Shown piece by piece: positions 27,934 to 39,216 of a DNA stretch of 64,000 bases; position 1 is the stretch's first letter; the number at the start of each line of letters is the position of its first letter. Source of the stretch: Rhodanobacter fulvus Jip2 (lineage in GTDB: Bacteria > Pseudomonadota > Gammaproteobacteria > Xanthomonadales > Rhodanobacteraceae); contig NZ_AJXU01000015.1 in NCBI RefSeq assembly GCF_000264315.1, forward strand, positions 37,319 through 101,318. Direction: 5' to 3'. Under the pieces are notes generated by a model, which was given only the letters and a program-made list of their open reading frames with translations, made no database searches and was not told the DNA's origin. The translations under genes were made by a program, and so were the position numbers.

Positions 27934-28950
27934 ATGAGCATTAGTCCCGACCTTTCCGCCAGCGTGGGACACACCCCGCTGGTACGCCTGCGCCACGCCT
28001 CCGAACTGACCGGCTGCCACATCCTGGCCAAGGCCGAGCTGCTCAACCCCGGCGGCTCGATCAAGGACCGCACCGCGCTGGGACTGATTCTCGACGCCGA
28101 ACAACGCGGCGAACTGCTGCCCGGCGGCATCATCGTGGAAGGCACCGCGGGCAATACCGGTATCGGCCTGACCCTGATCGGCGCCAGCCGCGGCTATCGC
28201 ACGGTGATCTTCATGCCGGAGACGCAGAGCCGCGAGAAGATCGATACCTTGCGCGTCTCGGGCGCCGACGTGCGGCTGGTGCCCGCCGTGCCGTACAGCA
28301 ACCCCAACCATTACGCGCACCACGCCCGCGCCCATGCCGAGGCGCTGAACGCCGCCAGGCCCGGCAGCGCGTGGTTCGCCAACCAGTTCGACAACACCGC
28401 CAACCGCGATTACCACGAGGCCACCACCGGCGTGGAAATCTGGGAGGACACGGCGGGCAAGATCGACGGCTTCGTCTGCGCCGCCGGCACCGGCGGCACG
28501 CTGGCCGGCGTGGGCCGCGCGCTCAAGGCGCGCAACGCGGCCGTGCGCATTGCGCTGGCCGATCCGGCCGGCTCGGCGCTGGCGCATTACATCAATACGG
28601 GTGAGCTGCTGGCCAGCGGCAATTCCATCAGCGAGGGCATCGGCTCCAGCCGCATCACGGCCAACTTCGCCGACGCGCCGATCGACCTGGCCTGGTCGAT
28701 CCCCGATGACGAATCGGTACCCCTGGTGCATCGCCTGCTGCACGAGGAAGGCCTGTGCGCCGGCGGCTCCAGCGGCGTCAACCTGGCCGGCGCGATCCGG
28801 CTGGCACGCGAGCTGGGCCCGGGCCACACCATCGTCACCATCCTGGCCGACGCCGGCACGCGTTATCAGGCCAAGCTGTTCAACCCGCCGTTCCTGCGCG
28901 AAAAAGCCATCCCGGTGCCGGCCTGGCTGGACCAGGCGTTCCCGGCCTGA
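27934..28950 (+). CDS. Cysteine synthase family protein (PLP)
   Basis: Beta-family PLP enzyme likely making cysteine from O-acetylserine and sulfide, 338 residues. The PLP lysine is in NPGGSIKDRTALGLI, the asparagine/substrate loop is EGTAGNTGIGLTLIGASRGY, and the phosphate loop is AGTGGTLAGVGRALKAR. It is slightly longer than typical CysK (about 310-325) and carries an extra C-terminal segment, so a related activity such as cystathionine beta-synthase-like chemistry is possible. The ATG at 27934 has only a weak upstream ribosome site. Its position beside the met operon fits a sulfur amino acid cluster. Confidence 0.85.
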   Translation: MSISPDLSASVGHTPLVRLRHASELTGCHILAKAELLNPGGSIKDRTALGLILDAEQRGELLPGGIIVEGTAGNTGIGLTLIGASRGYRTVIFMPETQSREKIDTLRVSGADVRLVPAVPYSNPNHYAHHARAHAEALNAARPGSAWFANQFDNTANRDYHEATTGVEIWEDTAGKIDGFVCAAGTGGTLAGVGRALKARNAAVRIALADPAGSALAHYINTGELLASGNSISEGIGSSRITANFADAPIDLAWSIPDDESVPLVHRLLHEEGLCAGGSSGVNLAGAIRLARELGPGHTIVTILADAGTRYQAKLFNPPFLREKAIPVPAWLDQAFPA

Positions 28951-29988
28951 TCAGCCGCCTGCCGGGCGCGGCAGGATCAGCATCGCGTCGCCATAGGAGA
29001 AAAACCGGTAGCGCTCCGCCACCGCGTGGCGATACGCATCCAGGATCGCCTCGCGCCCGGCCAGCGCCGATACCAGCATCAGCAAGGTGGACTGCGGCAG
29101 GTGGAAGTTGGTCAGCAGGCCATCGATGCTGGTGAATGTGTAGCCGGGGAAGATGAAGATCTGCGTCTCGCCCGCGAACGGATGCAGTTGGCCATCCTTG
29201 CTGGCGCTTTCCAGCGCGCGCACCACCGTGGTGCCCACCGCGATCACCCGCCCGCCGGCGGCGCGGGTGCGGCGGATCTGCTCGATCAGATGCGCGCCCA
29301 CGTTGAGCCACTCACGGTGCATGTGATGGTCTTCGAGGTTTTCCGCGCGCACCGGCTGGAACGTGCCGGCGCCCACGTGCAGCGTGATGTAGCCGGTATC
29401 AACGCCGCGCTCGCGCAGCGCGTCCAGCGTGGCCTGGTCGAAATGCAGGCCCGCCGTGGGCGCCGCCACGGCGCCGGGCTCGCGCGCGTAGACGGTCTGG
29501 TAGCGCTCCAGGTCGCTGGCGTCGGGATGCCGCGCGATGTACGGCGGCAGCGGCATTTCACCCAGTTTGAGCAGCAGCTTTTCCAGCGGCTCGGGCGCCT
29601 CGAAACGCAGGTGGAAGAAACCCTCGTCGCGCCCCAGCACCACCGCCTGGCTGCCATCGGCCAGCTCGATGCGCCCGCCCACCTTCGGCTTCTTGCTGAC
29701 GCCCAGTTGCACCGTGGCCTCGTGCGCACCGGTGACGCGTTCGATCAATATCTCCACCGCGCCGCCGGTGCTCTTGTGGCCGAACAGACGCGCCGGCAGT
29801 ACGCGCGTGTCGTTGAACACCAGCAGATCGCCGGGCCGCAACATCTGCGGCAACTCGCGAAACATGCGGTCCTGCAGCGCGGGCGCGGCGGCATCCAGCA
29901 ACAGCAGACGGCTGGCGGAGCGCTCGGCCAACGGCGCCTGCGCGATCAGCTCGGGCGGCAACTCAAAATCGAAATCGGACTTCTTCAC
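28951..29988 (-). CDS. queA: S-adenosylmethionine:tRNA ribosyltransferase-isomerase
   Basis: Transfers and isomerises the ribosyl group of SAM onto preQ1 in tRNA, the penultimate step of queuosine synthesis. It has 345 residues from the GTG at 29988 ([19 protein letters not shown] is the family start); a GTG at 30006 would add six residues. Motifs are [65 protein letters not shown] and [21 protein letters not shown]. The gene stops one base after the convergent cysteine synthase stop. It uses SAM, but there is no sign of shared regulation with the met operon. Confidence 0.95.
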   Translation of the reverse strand: MKKSDFDFELPPELIAQAPLAERSASRLLLLDAAAPALQDRMFRELPQMLRPGDLLVFNDTRVLPARLFGHKSTGGAVEILIERVTGAHEATVQLGVSKKPKVGGRIELADGSQAVVLGRDEGFFHLRFEAPEPLEKLLLKLGEMPLPPYIARHPDASDLERYQTVYAREPGAVAAPTAGLHFDQATLDALRERGVDTGYITLHVGAGTFQPVRAENLEDHHMHREWLNVGAHLIEQIRRTRAAGGRVIAVGTTVVRALESASKDGQLHPFAGETQIFIFPGYTFTSIDGLLTNFHLPQSTLLMLVSALAGREAILDAYRHAVAERYRFFSYGDAMLILPRPAGG

Positions 29989-30089
29989 TGGGGACTCGTG
30001 CGGCACCCGCTCGTGGCGGGGAACGGAGCATTATCCCGCAGCGGACGCCCGCCGGCACGCCCGCGCGCCAATACGTCCCGGCGCCAGCG

Positions 30090-30692
30090 TCAAAGCCAGC
30101 CCTTTTGCCGCGCCAGCCGATAGGCCTCGATGCGGTTGCTGACGCCCAGCTTGCCGATCGCCTCGGACAGGTAATTGCGCACGGTGCCGTGCGACAGATT
30201 CAGCTGCGTGGCGATGTCGCCCGCGGCCTGGCCTTCGCCGGCCAGGCGCAACACCTGGCGTTCGCGGTCGTTCAACGGGTCGGCCTCCGACCACGCTTCC
30301 AGCGCCAGTTGCGGATCGATCGCGCGGCCACCGCGGTGCACGGTGCGCAGCGCCTCGGCCAGGTTTTCCGCCGGCGCATCCTTCAGCAAATAGCCCGATA
30401 CGCCCGCATCCAGCGCGCGGCGCAGGAAGCCGGGGCGCGCGAAGGTGGTGACGATGACCACCTTGATCGGCAGCTCATGGCGCTGGATGCGCTGCGCCAG
30501 TTCCAGCCCGGTCAGGCCGGGCATCTCGATATCGGTGACCAGCAGATCGGGTTTCAGCCGCTGCAGCTCGCGCCAGGCGGTTTCGCCATCGGCCGCCGAT
30601 GCCAGCACCTCGATGTCCGATTCCAGCCCCAGCAGGGCCGACAGCGCGCCGCGCACCATCGCCTGATCCTCGGCCAGCAGGATGCGGATCAT
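30090..30692 (-). CDS. Response regulator, NarL/DesR type
   Basis: Two-component response regulator, 200 residues. The receiver domain (1-120) has the acidic pair ED at 8-9, the phospho-acceptor Asp54 in LLVTDIEMPGLTGLEL and the lysine in SGYLLKDAPAE. The C-terminal LuxR-type helix-turn-helix (NDRERQVLRLAGEGQAAGDI and LNLSHGTVRNYLSEAIGKLG) binds DNA. It is 70 bases downstream of its kinase gene on the same strand, the last gene of an ABC exporter plus two-component operon. The output is probably the same operon. Confidence 0.93.
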   Translation of the reverse strand: MIRILLAEDQAMVRGALSALLGLESDIEVLASAADGETAWRELQRLKPDLLVTDIEMPGLTGLELAQRIQRHELPIKVVIVTTFARPGFLRRALDAGVSGYLLKDAPAENLAEALRTVHRGGRAIDPQLALEAWSEADPLNDRERQVLRLAGEGQAAGDIATQLNLSHGTVRNYLSEAIGKLGVSNRIEAYRLARQKGWL

Positions 30693-30762
30693 GCCGCGAC
30701 TCCGCAGCAGCTTGCGTGGCGTGGGGCGATGGAGGTGTTCGTGCTCGACAAGCAGGGAATTC

Positions 30763-31974
30763 TCATGCGGCCGGTTGCTCCGAAGCGGTGGCGGCGTGGT
30801 CTCGTGGCGTCGCGTCGGTAAACGCGGACGATGTCTCCACCAGGCGCAGTGTGGGCACCGGCACGATCACCTTCAGGCACGTGCCCCGGCCTCGCGGCGA
30901 GTCGATCGTCAACGTGCCACCCAGCGCCCGCACCCGTTCGCGCATGCCGCTCAAGCCATTGCCGTCGCCGTCGATGCCGCCGCGCCCGTTGTCGCTGACC
31001 TGCATGCACATGCGGGCGTGTTCGTGCACCCACTCGATCCGCGCGCGACTGGCCGCGGCGTGACGCGCGATATTGGTGGCCGCCTCGCGCAGCACCAGCG
31101 ACAGGCCGCGCTCGATCTCGCCGGGCAATGCCGGTGGCGAGCCGTAATCCAGGTGCACCATGGAGGACGCCAGCAGCAGCCGCGCCGATGCCAGTTCGGC
31201 GGCGAGATCGGCCGTGCGGATGCCGGTCACCGCACTGCGCACTTCCGCCAGGGCGTGACGCGCGACTTTCTCGGCGTCCTCGATCTCGCGCCGAGCCGCT
31301 TCGCTATCGCGATCGAACAGTTTGCGCGACAGTTCCAGCTTCAAGGTGATCAGCGACAGCGTGTGGCCCAGCAGATCGTGCAGATCCCGACCGATGCGCT
31401 CGCGCTCGGCGGTCGCGGCCAGCCGGCGCACTTCGTCGTGAGAGAGCTGCAGCTGGGCATCCTTCTCTTCGTTCGCGCGCTCCGCGTTGATCACGATACC
31501 GACGATGAACGAGGTCACCGGGATGGTGAATATGGCCTGCCACGGATACTGCAGCAGCCACGTTTCCAGCAGCAGGGTCGCGTTGAGTACGGTCAACCAC
31601 GCCAGGTACGAATAGAACCGCATGCGGCAGACGCGCAGCATCACGCAGCCATAGACGAAATAGGTCAGGCCACTGGGATACCAGGGCACCAGCACCATGC
31701 TCAGCAGCACCATCGCCAGCGCATAGCCGCGCGCCGTCGAGCGGGGCGCCACCACGCTCTTGTAATACAGCAGAAGAAACACCGGGTAGCTGACCAGAGT
31801 GCAGACCAGCCAGCGCGTGTTCCAACCCTCGCTGCTCCACAGCGGCGTGACAAACAACCAGAACGACCAGAGCAGGTGCACGGCATGCACCCACGGCGAT
31901 TTGCCGTGCCGAAAGGCAGCCCCGGCCAGCGAGTCCGGTGCCGGCAGAAAAAATGCCGCGATGCGTCGATTCAT
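30763..31974 (-). CDS. Sensor histidine kinase, DesK/NarX type (HisKA_3)
   Basis: Membrane sensor kinase of 403 residues. The N-terminal about 165 residues contain five to six hydrophobic segments (for example LLWSFWLFVTPLW, LVSYPVFLLLYY, YALAMVLLSMVLVPWYP). The dimerisation domain has the phospho-accepting His199 in RERIGRDLHDLLGHTLSLI, followed by the ATPase domain with VLREAATNIARHAAASRARI, DNGRGGI and GNGLSGMRERV. The architecture is that of DesK-like kinases that often monitor membrane state or cell-envelope stress. It is encoded downstream of the ABC exporter genes. Confidence 0.92.
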   Translation of the reverse strand: MNRRIAAFFLPAPDSLAGAAFRHGKSPWVHAVHLLWSFWLFVTPLWSSEGWNTRWLVCTLVSYPVFLLLYYKSVVAPRSTARGYALAMVLLSMVLVPWYPSGLTYFVYGCVMLRVCRMRFYSYLAWLTVLNATLLLETWLLQYPWQAIFTIPVTSFIVGIVINAERANEEKDAQLQLSHDEVRRLAATAERERIGRDLHDLLGHTLSLITLKLELSRKLFDRDSEAARREIEDAEKVARHALAEVRSAVTGIRTADLAAELASARLLLASSMVHLDYGSPPALPGEIERGLSLVLREAATNIARHAAASRARIEWVHEHARMCMQVSDNGRGGIDGDGNGLSGMRERVRALGGTLTIDSPRGRGTCLKVIVPVPTLRLVETSSAFTDATPRDHAATASEQPAA

Positions 31975-32015
31975 GCCGCTTCCCTCGCCGAGCGTTCGAG
32001 CCTCGCCATGCTACT

Positions 32016-32795
32016 TCAACCGTGCCGGCGCAGGCGCCGCGCCGCTAGCAGCGTGAAGCCCGCGGTGACACCCAACAGCACCACCAGATGGCCCGCCAGC
32101 GGCTCGTCGTTCATCCCCACCGACGCCAGCGCCAGCCTGTCCAGGTGATAGGCGGGCCACACCGGCGCGACCTGCTGCAGAAACGTCGGCAGCATCGGCA
32201 ACGGAAACCACAGGCCGGACATGAACGACATCGGCAGATAGATCAGTTGCAGCATGCCCGGCGCGCCCTGTCCCTTGATCAGCGTGCCCACGAACATGCC
32301 CAGTGCGCAGAACGGCAGTACGCCCAGCACGCCGGTGAGCAGCAACGCCGCGGCCTGGGCCACGCTCAACGTCACGTGCCCCAGCGATAGCGCCATCGCC
32401 AGCAACAGCAGGATGACCACCGCCGCGGCGGCCATCGCCATCAGCATCTTGCCCAGCAGATACGCGCCCGGCGGCATCGGCAACGCGCGCTTGAAGGTGA
32501 GCAGGCCGCCGTCGCGCTCCAGCGCCAGCGACACGCCGAAGCCGAACAGGCCCGGACTCATCACGCCGAACACGCCGTAGCTGGCCAGCAGGTAGCGCGC
32601 CGCATCGGCGCCGCCCGCTTTCGCCATCAGCACGCCGAACAGCAGATAGAACATCGCCGGAAACAGCATGATCGGCAGCATGAAACCGGGCGCGCGCATG
32701 TAACGCAGGCACTCGCTGCGCGCTTCTTCGAGATACGCGCCGAGGACGCGGCGACGCGGCATGGCAGGAACATGGGCAGACATGGCGGTTTCCAT
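32016..32795 (-). CDS. ABC-2 type transporter permease
   Basis: Inner-membrane permease of 259 residues with six hydrophobic segments (PGFMLPIMLFPAMFYLLFGV, MAAAAVVILLLLAMALSLG, LLLTGVLGVLPFCALGMFVG and others). The late motif LIYLPMSFMSGLWFPLPMLP is the ABC-2 signature. The start at 32795 is immediately after the ATPase stop; a second in-frame ATG at 32783 (MSAHVPAMPRR) with GGAAACC before it is equally likely. Together with the ATPase it should form an exporter of an amphipathic molecule, antibiotic or lipid. Confidence 0.88.
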   Translation of the reverse strand: METAMSAHVPAMPRRRVLGAYLEEARSECLRYMRAPGFMLPIMLFPAMFYLLFGVLMAKAGGADAARYLLASYGVFGVMSPGLFGFGVSLALERDGGLLTFKRALPMPPGAYLLGKMLMAMAAAAVVILLLLAMALSLGHVTLSVAQAAALLLTGVLGVLPFCALGMFVGTLIKGQGAPGMLQLIYLPMSFMSGLWFPLPMLPTFLQQVAPVWPAYHLDRLALASVGMNDEPLAGHLVVLLGVTAGFTLLAARRLRRHG

Positions 32796-33722
32796 TCAGG
32801 CGGCCTCGCGTTGGTTGGCGGATGTTTCGGCGTCATCCCGGGTCAGTTCGGTGAAGGCCTCGGCCAGGCCGGCACGCTGCACCTCCAGTTCGCGCAGGTC
32901 AGGGTCGGCCGCCAGCAGGCGCCGCACCACCGCTTCCGCATCGGCGGCCGTGATGTGCAGGCGTTCGTTGTCCCGCTGCACGTCGGTGATTTCCGGCCAG
33001 GCACGCAAGGCGTCGATCGGCAACGTGCTTGCACAGCGAATGCGCCGCAGCGCCACCCGCGCCCGCAAGGCCTCGACCGTGCCTTCGTGGATCACCCGAC
33101 CGCGCGTCATCACGCAAACGCGGTCGGCCAGCGCCTCGGCCTCCTCCAGGTAGTGCGTGGTCAACAGCACGGAGCAACCTTCGGCGATCAGCTGGCGGAT
33201 TGCTGCCCACAGCTTCTGGCGCGCCTCGATATCCATGCCCACCGTGGGCTCGTCCAGAAACAGCAGCTCGGGCCGGCCACACACCGCCAGCGCGAATTGC
33301 ACGCGTCGTTGCTGGCCGCCGGAGAGCTTCGCGTAGGGGCGCTTCAGCAGGTCGCCGATGCCGGCCATGGCGGCGGTTTCCTCCAGGCGGCGCGGCACGG
33401 GGTAATAGCTGGCGGTCAGCCGCAGCAGTTCGCCCACGCGCAGGGTCGGCGGCAATTCGGCGCTCTGCAGCATCACGCCGATGCGCCGGCGTGCCTCGAT
33501 CCGCTGCGGATCCATCCCGAACAGCTCGACGGTGCCCGCATCGGCCCGCGCCAGCCCCAGCAGCAAACCGATGGCGGTGGTCTTTCCGGCCCCGTTGGGA
33601 CCGAGCAAGGCCAGTAATTCGCCGCGCTGCACCACGAGATCCACGGCATCCAGCGCGGTCTGCTGTCCGTAGCGCCGGGTGGCGCCCGCAAGGCGTGCAA
33701 CGGGGCGTGAGGCAAGGTCCAT
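32796..33722 (-). CDS. ABC-2 type transporter ATP-binding protein
   Basis: ATPase of 308 residues driving the adjacent permease. Walker A is GPNGAGKTT (41-49), the Q-loop is VMLQSAELPPTLRV, the signature is YAKLSGGQQRRVQFALAV and Walker B is LLFLDEPTVGMD, followed by the switch His in LLTTHYLEEAEALADR. The C-terminal 80 residues are the extension typical of DrrA-type drug or lipid exporters. It is first in the operon ATPase-permease-kinase-regulator, an arrangement resembling the Bacillus YvfRSTU cluster. Two dyads in the upstream region may be the regulator's sites. Confidence 0.93.
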   Translation of the reverse strand: MDLASRPVARLAGATRRYGQQTALDAVDLVVQRGELLALLGPNGAGKTTAIGLLLGLARADAGTVELFGMDPQRIEARRRIGVMLQSAELPPTLRVGELLRLTASYYPVPRRLEETAAMAGIGDLLKRPYAKLSGGQQRRVQFALAVCGRPELLFLDEPTVGMDIEARQKLWAAIRQLIAEGCSVLLTTHYLEEAEALADRVCVMTRGRVIHEGTVEALRARVALRRIRCASTLPIDALRAWPEITDVQRDNERLHITAADAEAVVRRLLAADPDLRELEVQRAGLAEAFTELTRDDAETSANQREAA

Positions 33723-34002
33723 GAGGATCTCCGTGAGGGTGATTTATCGTGCACGGCACAAGAATTTTCAGGCAGTTGACGGCGTCAGCCATCACCTGTG
33801 ACAGACGTCATGCGGGGGTACCGGGCGCCTGCGGCGCACGTTATCCTGCCTGGAACAATGTCGGTTTTTCCCCGCGAAACCTGGCTGCTGACGCAGAAAA
33901 ACAAGCTCGGAAATGCCGGTTACCGCGTATCCCTTCCCGATACGTATTCACCCACTGGCCACTCCGGGCAACCGACGGCCGGTGGATCGACGGAGTAGTC
34001 AG
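33723..34002. other. Divergent spacer between ABC exporter operon and aminotransferase
   Basis: This 280-base gap has no gene. It holds the promoter regions of the exporter operon (minus) and of the class III aminotransferase (plus). Two TGAC..GTCA dyads near its left end are listed separately; the rest shows nothing I can identify. Confidence 0.6.
33777..33810. promoter_or_regulatory. Tandem TGAC dyads upstream of the ABC/two-component operon
   Basis: TGACGGCGTCA (33777-33787) and TGACAGACGTCA (33799-33810) have centres about 22 bases apart, two helical turns, so bound dimers would face the same side. They lie 55-90 bases upstream of the ATPase start. This could be the autoregulatory site of the operon's LuxR-type regulator; no consensus is known to me, so it is inference. 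Confidence 0.4.
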
Positions 34003-35499
34003 ATGGGCGTGATCGATCAGTTGCGTGAACTGCGCGAATTCGGCGGCAAGCCGCGGACCACCGGCCTGGATGACGCCAGCATCGAGCGCATGGCGGCTAA
34101 CGATCCCGCGCTGGCCGAAGCCGTCGCCGAAGCGGTGGCGCGCCATCGCGAGCTGCGCACCGACATGGCCGATTTCCTGAAGCTGGACGAGGACGTTCAG
34201 CTGACCCGGGCGCAGGCCGGATTCGTCAACTTCTACCCGGACGACGCCATCAACCCGTATCTCCCGGCTGCCGCGCGCGGGCCGTGGGTGGTGACCCTGA
34301 AAGGCGCTGTGCTGCACGACAACGGTGGCTACGGCATGCTGGGTTTCGGTCACAACCACCCCGCGATCCTGGCGGCGCTGGCGCGCCCGCAGGTGATGGC
34401 CAACGTGATGTCGCCCAGCGTGTCGCAATGGCGCTTCACGCAGGCCATGGATGACGAGCTGGGCCGTCGCCGCGGTGGCAATCCGTATGCGCGCTATCTG
34501 TGCCTCAATTCCGGCTCCGAGTCGGTGACGCTGGCCTGCCGCATTGCCGACGTCAACGCCAAGCTGATGACCGATGCCGGCGCGCGCCACGCCGGGCGCA
34601 CGATCAAGCGGGTGGCGGTGAAAGGCGCCTTTCACGGCCGCACTGACCGGCCGGCGCTGTATTCCGATTCCAGCCGCAAGGCCTACCAGCAGAACCTCGC
34701 CAGTTATCGCCACGAGGACAGCGTGCTCACCGTGGCGCCGTACGACGTGGAGCAACTGGAAAAGGTATTTGCCGAAGCGGACCGGCACGGCTGGTTCATC
34801 GAGGCGATGTTCCTCGAACCGGTGATGGGCGAAGGCGACCCCGGCCGCGCGGTCACGCCCGCGTTCTACAAGGCCGCGCGCGCATTGACCGAGGCACACG
34901 GCAGCCTGTTGCTGATCGACTCCATCCAGGCCGGCCTGCGCGCCCACGGCGTGCTGTCGATCACCGCCTACCCCGGCTTCGAGGAGCTGCCGCCGCCGGA
35001 CATGGAGACATTCTCCAAGGCCCTCAACGCCGGCCAATACCCGTTGTCGGTGCTGGCGGTGAGCGAGCGCACCGCGGCGCTCTACCGCAAGGGCACCTAC
35101 GGCAACACCATGACCGCCAACCCGCGCGCGCTCGACGTGGCGTTGGCCACGCTCGATCAGCTGACCGATGACGTGCGTGAGAACATCCGCACCCGCGGCC
35201 GCGAATTCGTGGACAAGCTCAACGCACTGAAGGACGAGCTGGGCGGCCTGATCACCAAGGTACAAGGCACCGGCCTGCTGTTTTCCTGCGAGCTGGCGCC
35301 GCAATACAAATGCTACGGCGCCGGCTCGATCGAGGAATACCTGCGCGAACACGGCGTGGGCGTGATCCACGGCGGCGTCAATTCCCTGCGCTTCACCCCG
35401 CATTTCAAGGTCACCAGCGCCGAGGTCGATCTGGTGGTGGCCAGCGTGCGCAAGGCCTTGCTGGAAGGGCCGCGCATCGCCGGGGACAAGGCCGCCTGA
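34003..35499 (+). CDS. Class III PLP aminotransferase
   Basis: A 498-residue PLP-dependent transaminase of class III (subgroup of ornithine/acetylornithine and omega-amino acid transaminases). Visible elements are LCLNSGSESVTLACRIADVN near the PLP phosphate site, KGAFHGRTDRPALYSDSSRK, LLIDSIQAGLRAHGVLS with the cofactor Asp and Gln, and the likely PLP lysine in METFSKALNAGQYPLSVLAV. The ATG at 34003 follows CGGAGTAG; the open frame upstream to 33913 is not homologous. The first about 70 residues (DQLRELREFGGKPRTTGLDD) are an extension not seen in short family members. Substrate unknown; no pathway genes adjoin it. Confidence 0.85.
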   Translation: MGVIDQLRELREFGGKPRTTGLDDASIERMAANDPALAEAVAEAVARHRELRTDMADFLKLDEDVQLTRAQAGFVNFYPDDAINPYLPAAARGPWVVTLKGAVLHDNGGYGMLGFGHNHPAILAALARPQVMANVMSPSVSQWRFTQAMDDELGRRRGGNPYARYLCLNSGSESVTLACRIADVNAKLMTDAGARHAGRTIKRVAVKGAFHGRTDRPALYSDSSRKAYQQNLASYRHEDSVLTVAPYDVEQLEKVFAEADRHGWFIEAMFLEPVMGEGDPGRAVTPAFYKAARALTEAHGSLLLIDSIQAGLRAHGVLSITAYPGFEELPPPDMETFSKALNAGQYPLSVLAVSERTAALYRKGTYGNTMTANPRALDVALATLDQLTDDVRENIRTRGREFVDKLNALKDELGGLITKVQGTGLLFSCELAPQYKCYGAGSIEEYLREHGVGVIHGGVNSLRFTPHFKVTSAEVDLVVASVRKALLEGPRIAGDKAA

Positions 35500-35637
35500 G
35501 CCGCCGGCGCGGCGACGGGCGACAAGGCGACGCTGCGGAATACGGCGTCGCCATCAGGCTTTTCCCACGGCCATGGCATCTTCTTCGAATCAGACTCGCA
35601 GTGGCCGGCATCCGCCGGTCACAAGGAGGATTCAAGG

Positions 35638-35862
35638 ATGTCGATCTCATTGCGTGTACTGGCCGCCAGCGCGGCACTGGCGTTCGCCGGCAGCACTCTC
35701 GCCGCAGCCCCCAAAACCGAAGCGCCGCCGGTCAAGCACCGCACCGCGCAACAGCAGCGCATGGCCGATTGCAACAAGCGCGCGACCGGCAAGAAAGGCG
35801 ACGAACGCAAGGCGTTCATGAGCTCCTGCCTGAAGAAGAAAGCCGCACCGACCGCGCACTGA
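35638..35862 (+). CDS. PsiF-repeat secreted small protein
   Basis: A 74-residue precursor with a signal peptide (VLAASAALAFAGSTLAAAP) and one PsiF repeat: QQQRMADCNKRATGKKGDER followed by KAFMSSCLKKK. In E. coli PsiF is induced by phosphate starvation; its activity is unknown. The start has a very strong ribosome site AAGGAGG. It has its own terminator and is followed by upp in the same direction. Confidence 0.88.
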   Translation: MSISLRVLAASAALAFAGSTLAAAPKTEAPPVKHRTAQQQRMADCNKRATGKKGDERKAFMSSCLKKKAAPTAH

Positions 35863-35874
35863 ATGAACAACCAC

Positions 35875-35910
35875 GGCCCCGCGCAGGTGCATGCGCGGGG
35901 CCGCTTGGTT
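35875..35910 (+). terminator. Terminator between psiF-like gene and upp
   Basis: Ten-base arms GGCCCCGCGC and GCGCGGGGCC are separated by 8 bases and followed by GCTTGGTT. There is no long T-run, so strength is uncertain. Confidence 0.65.
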
Positions 35911-35943
35911 AAGCTCGAATGCCGCGCAAAACGGCACCCCACC

Positions 35944-36576
35944 ATGAAGATTGTTGAAGTCCGGCATCCGCTGATCCAGCACAAGCTGGGCCTGATGCGC
36001 CGCGCAGGCGTCAGCACCAAGGATTTCCGTGAGCTGGCCACCGAAGTGGCCGCGCTGCTCACTTACGAAGCCACCAAGGATCTGGAAACCGCCGAGGAAA
36101 CCATCCAAGGCTGGGCCGGGCCACTGCAGGTGCATCGCATCAAGGGCAAGAAGATCACCATCGTGCCGATCCTGCGCGCAGGCCTCGGCATGCTGCCCGG
36201 CGTGCTCGACATGATCCCCTCGGCCAAGGTCAGCGTGGTCGGCGTGCAGCGCGATGAAGCCACCCTGCAACCGGTGGCCTACTACGAAAAACTCAGCGGC
36301 CGCATGGACCAGCGCATCGCGTTGATCGTCGATCCCATGCTGGCCACCGCCGGCACCCTGATCGCCGCCGTCGACATGCTGAAAGCCGCCGGCTGCACGC
36401 GGATCAAGGGCCTGTTCCTGGTCGCCGCGCCGGAGGGCCTCGCGCGCATCGAGGCGGCTCATCCGGACATCGAGATCTACACCGCCTCGGTCGACGAGCG
36501 GCTCAATGAGCAGGGCTATATCCTGCCGGGTCTGGGCGATGCGGGCGACAAGATCTTTGGCACCAAGATGCCGTGA
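35944..36576 (+). CDS. upp: Uracil phosphoribosyltransferase
   Basis: Makes UMP from uracil and PRPP in pyrimidine salvage. It has 210 residues from the ATG at 35944 ([20 protein letters not shown], the family start); the longer upstream frame is not homologous. Motifs are [20 protein letters not shown] and the PRPP loop [19 protein letters not shown], with the C-terminal uracil-binding segment [19 protein letters not shown]. Its stop codon is the first bases of a GGGATTC inverted repeat. Confidence 0.96.
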   Translation: MKIVEVRHPLIQHKLGLMRRAGVSTKDFRELATEVAALLTYEATKDLETAEETIQGWAGPLQVHRIKGKKITIVPILRAGLGMLPGVLDMIPSAKVSVVGVQRDEATLQPVAYYEKLSGRMDQRIALIVDPMLATAGTLIAAVDMLKAAGCTRIKGLFLVAAPEGLARIEAAHPDIEIYTASVDERLNEQGYILPGLGDAGDKIFGTKMP

Positions 36577-36678
36577 TTCGGGATTCGGGATTCGCAAAGT
36601 CAAAAGCGAATCGCTCGCGCAACTCCGCTGCTTGCGCTGGCGCTTTTGATCCTGCGAATCCCGAATCCCGAATCCCGG
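36575..36678. repeat. GGGATTC-repeat hairpin between upp and pip
   Basis: The left arm is three direct copies of GATTCGG, and the right arm is the complement (GAATCCC units), separated by about 60 bases that also pair partly (AAAAGCG with CGCTTTT). The design recurs around pheS at 43774-43868 and 44889-44973. It lies between two convergent genes. Confidence 0.8.
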
Positions 36679-36680
36679 CT

Positions 36681-39096
<2,416 letters not shown>

Positions 39097-39181
39097 CAAG
39101 ATTCCAGGTGGTCAGCGGAAGCGTGGCAGCCCGGGTTGTGGCTGTCCAGTGCTGCGCTGCGACAAAAGGACAAATTCGTGG

Positions 39182-39197
39182 CATAGTATAGACGTCC
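39182..39197. promoter_or_regulatory. Candidate MetJ-like half-site upstream of serA
   Basis: The sequence CATAGTATAGACGTCC contains AGACGTCC (7 of 8 with the MetJ box) preceded by a poorly matching 8-mer. It shares the exact 13-mer GTATAGACGTCCA with the operator at 19747-19770. It lies 20 bases upstream of the serA start and covers a possible -10 (TAGTAT). Only one good box is seen, so confidence is limited. Confidence 0.45.
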
Positions 39198-39216
39198 ATT
39201 TACCCCAAGGGCTCTC

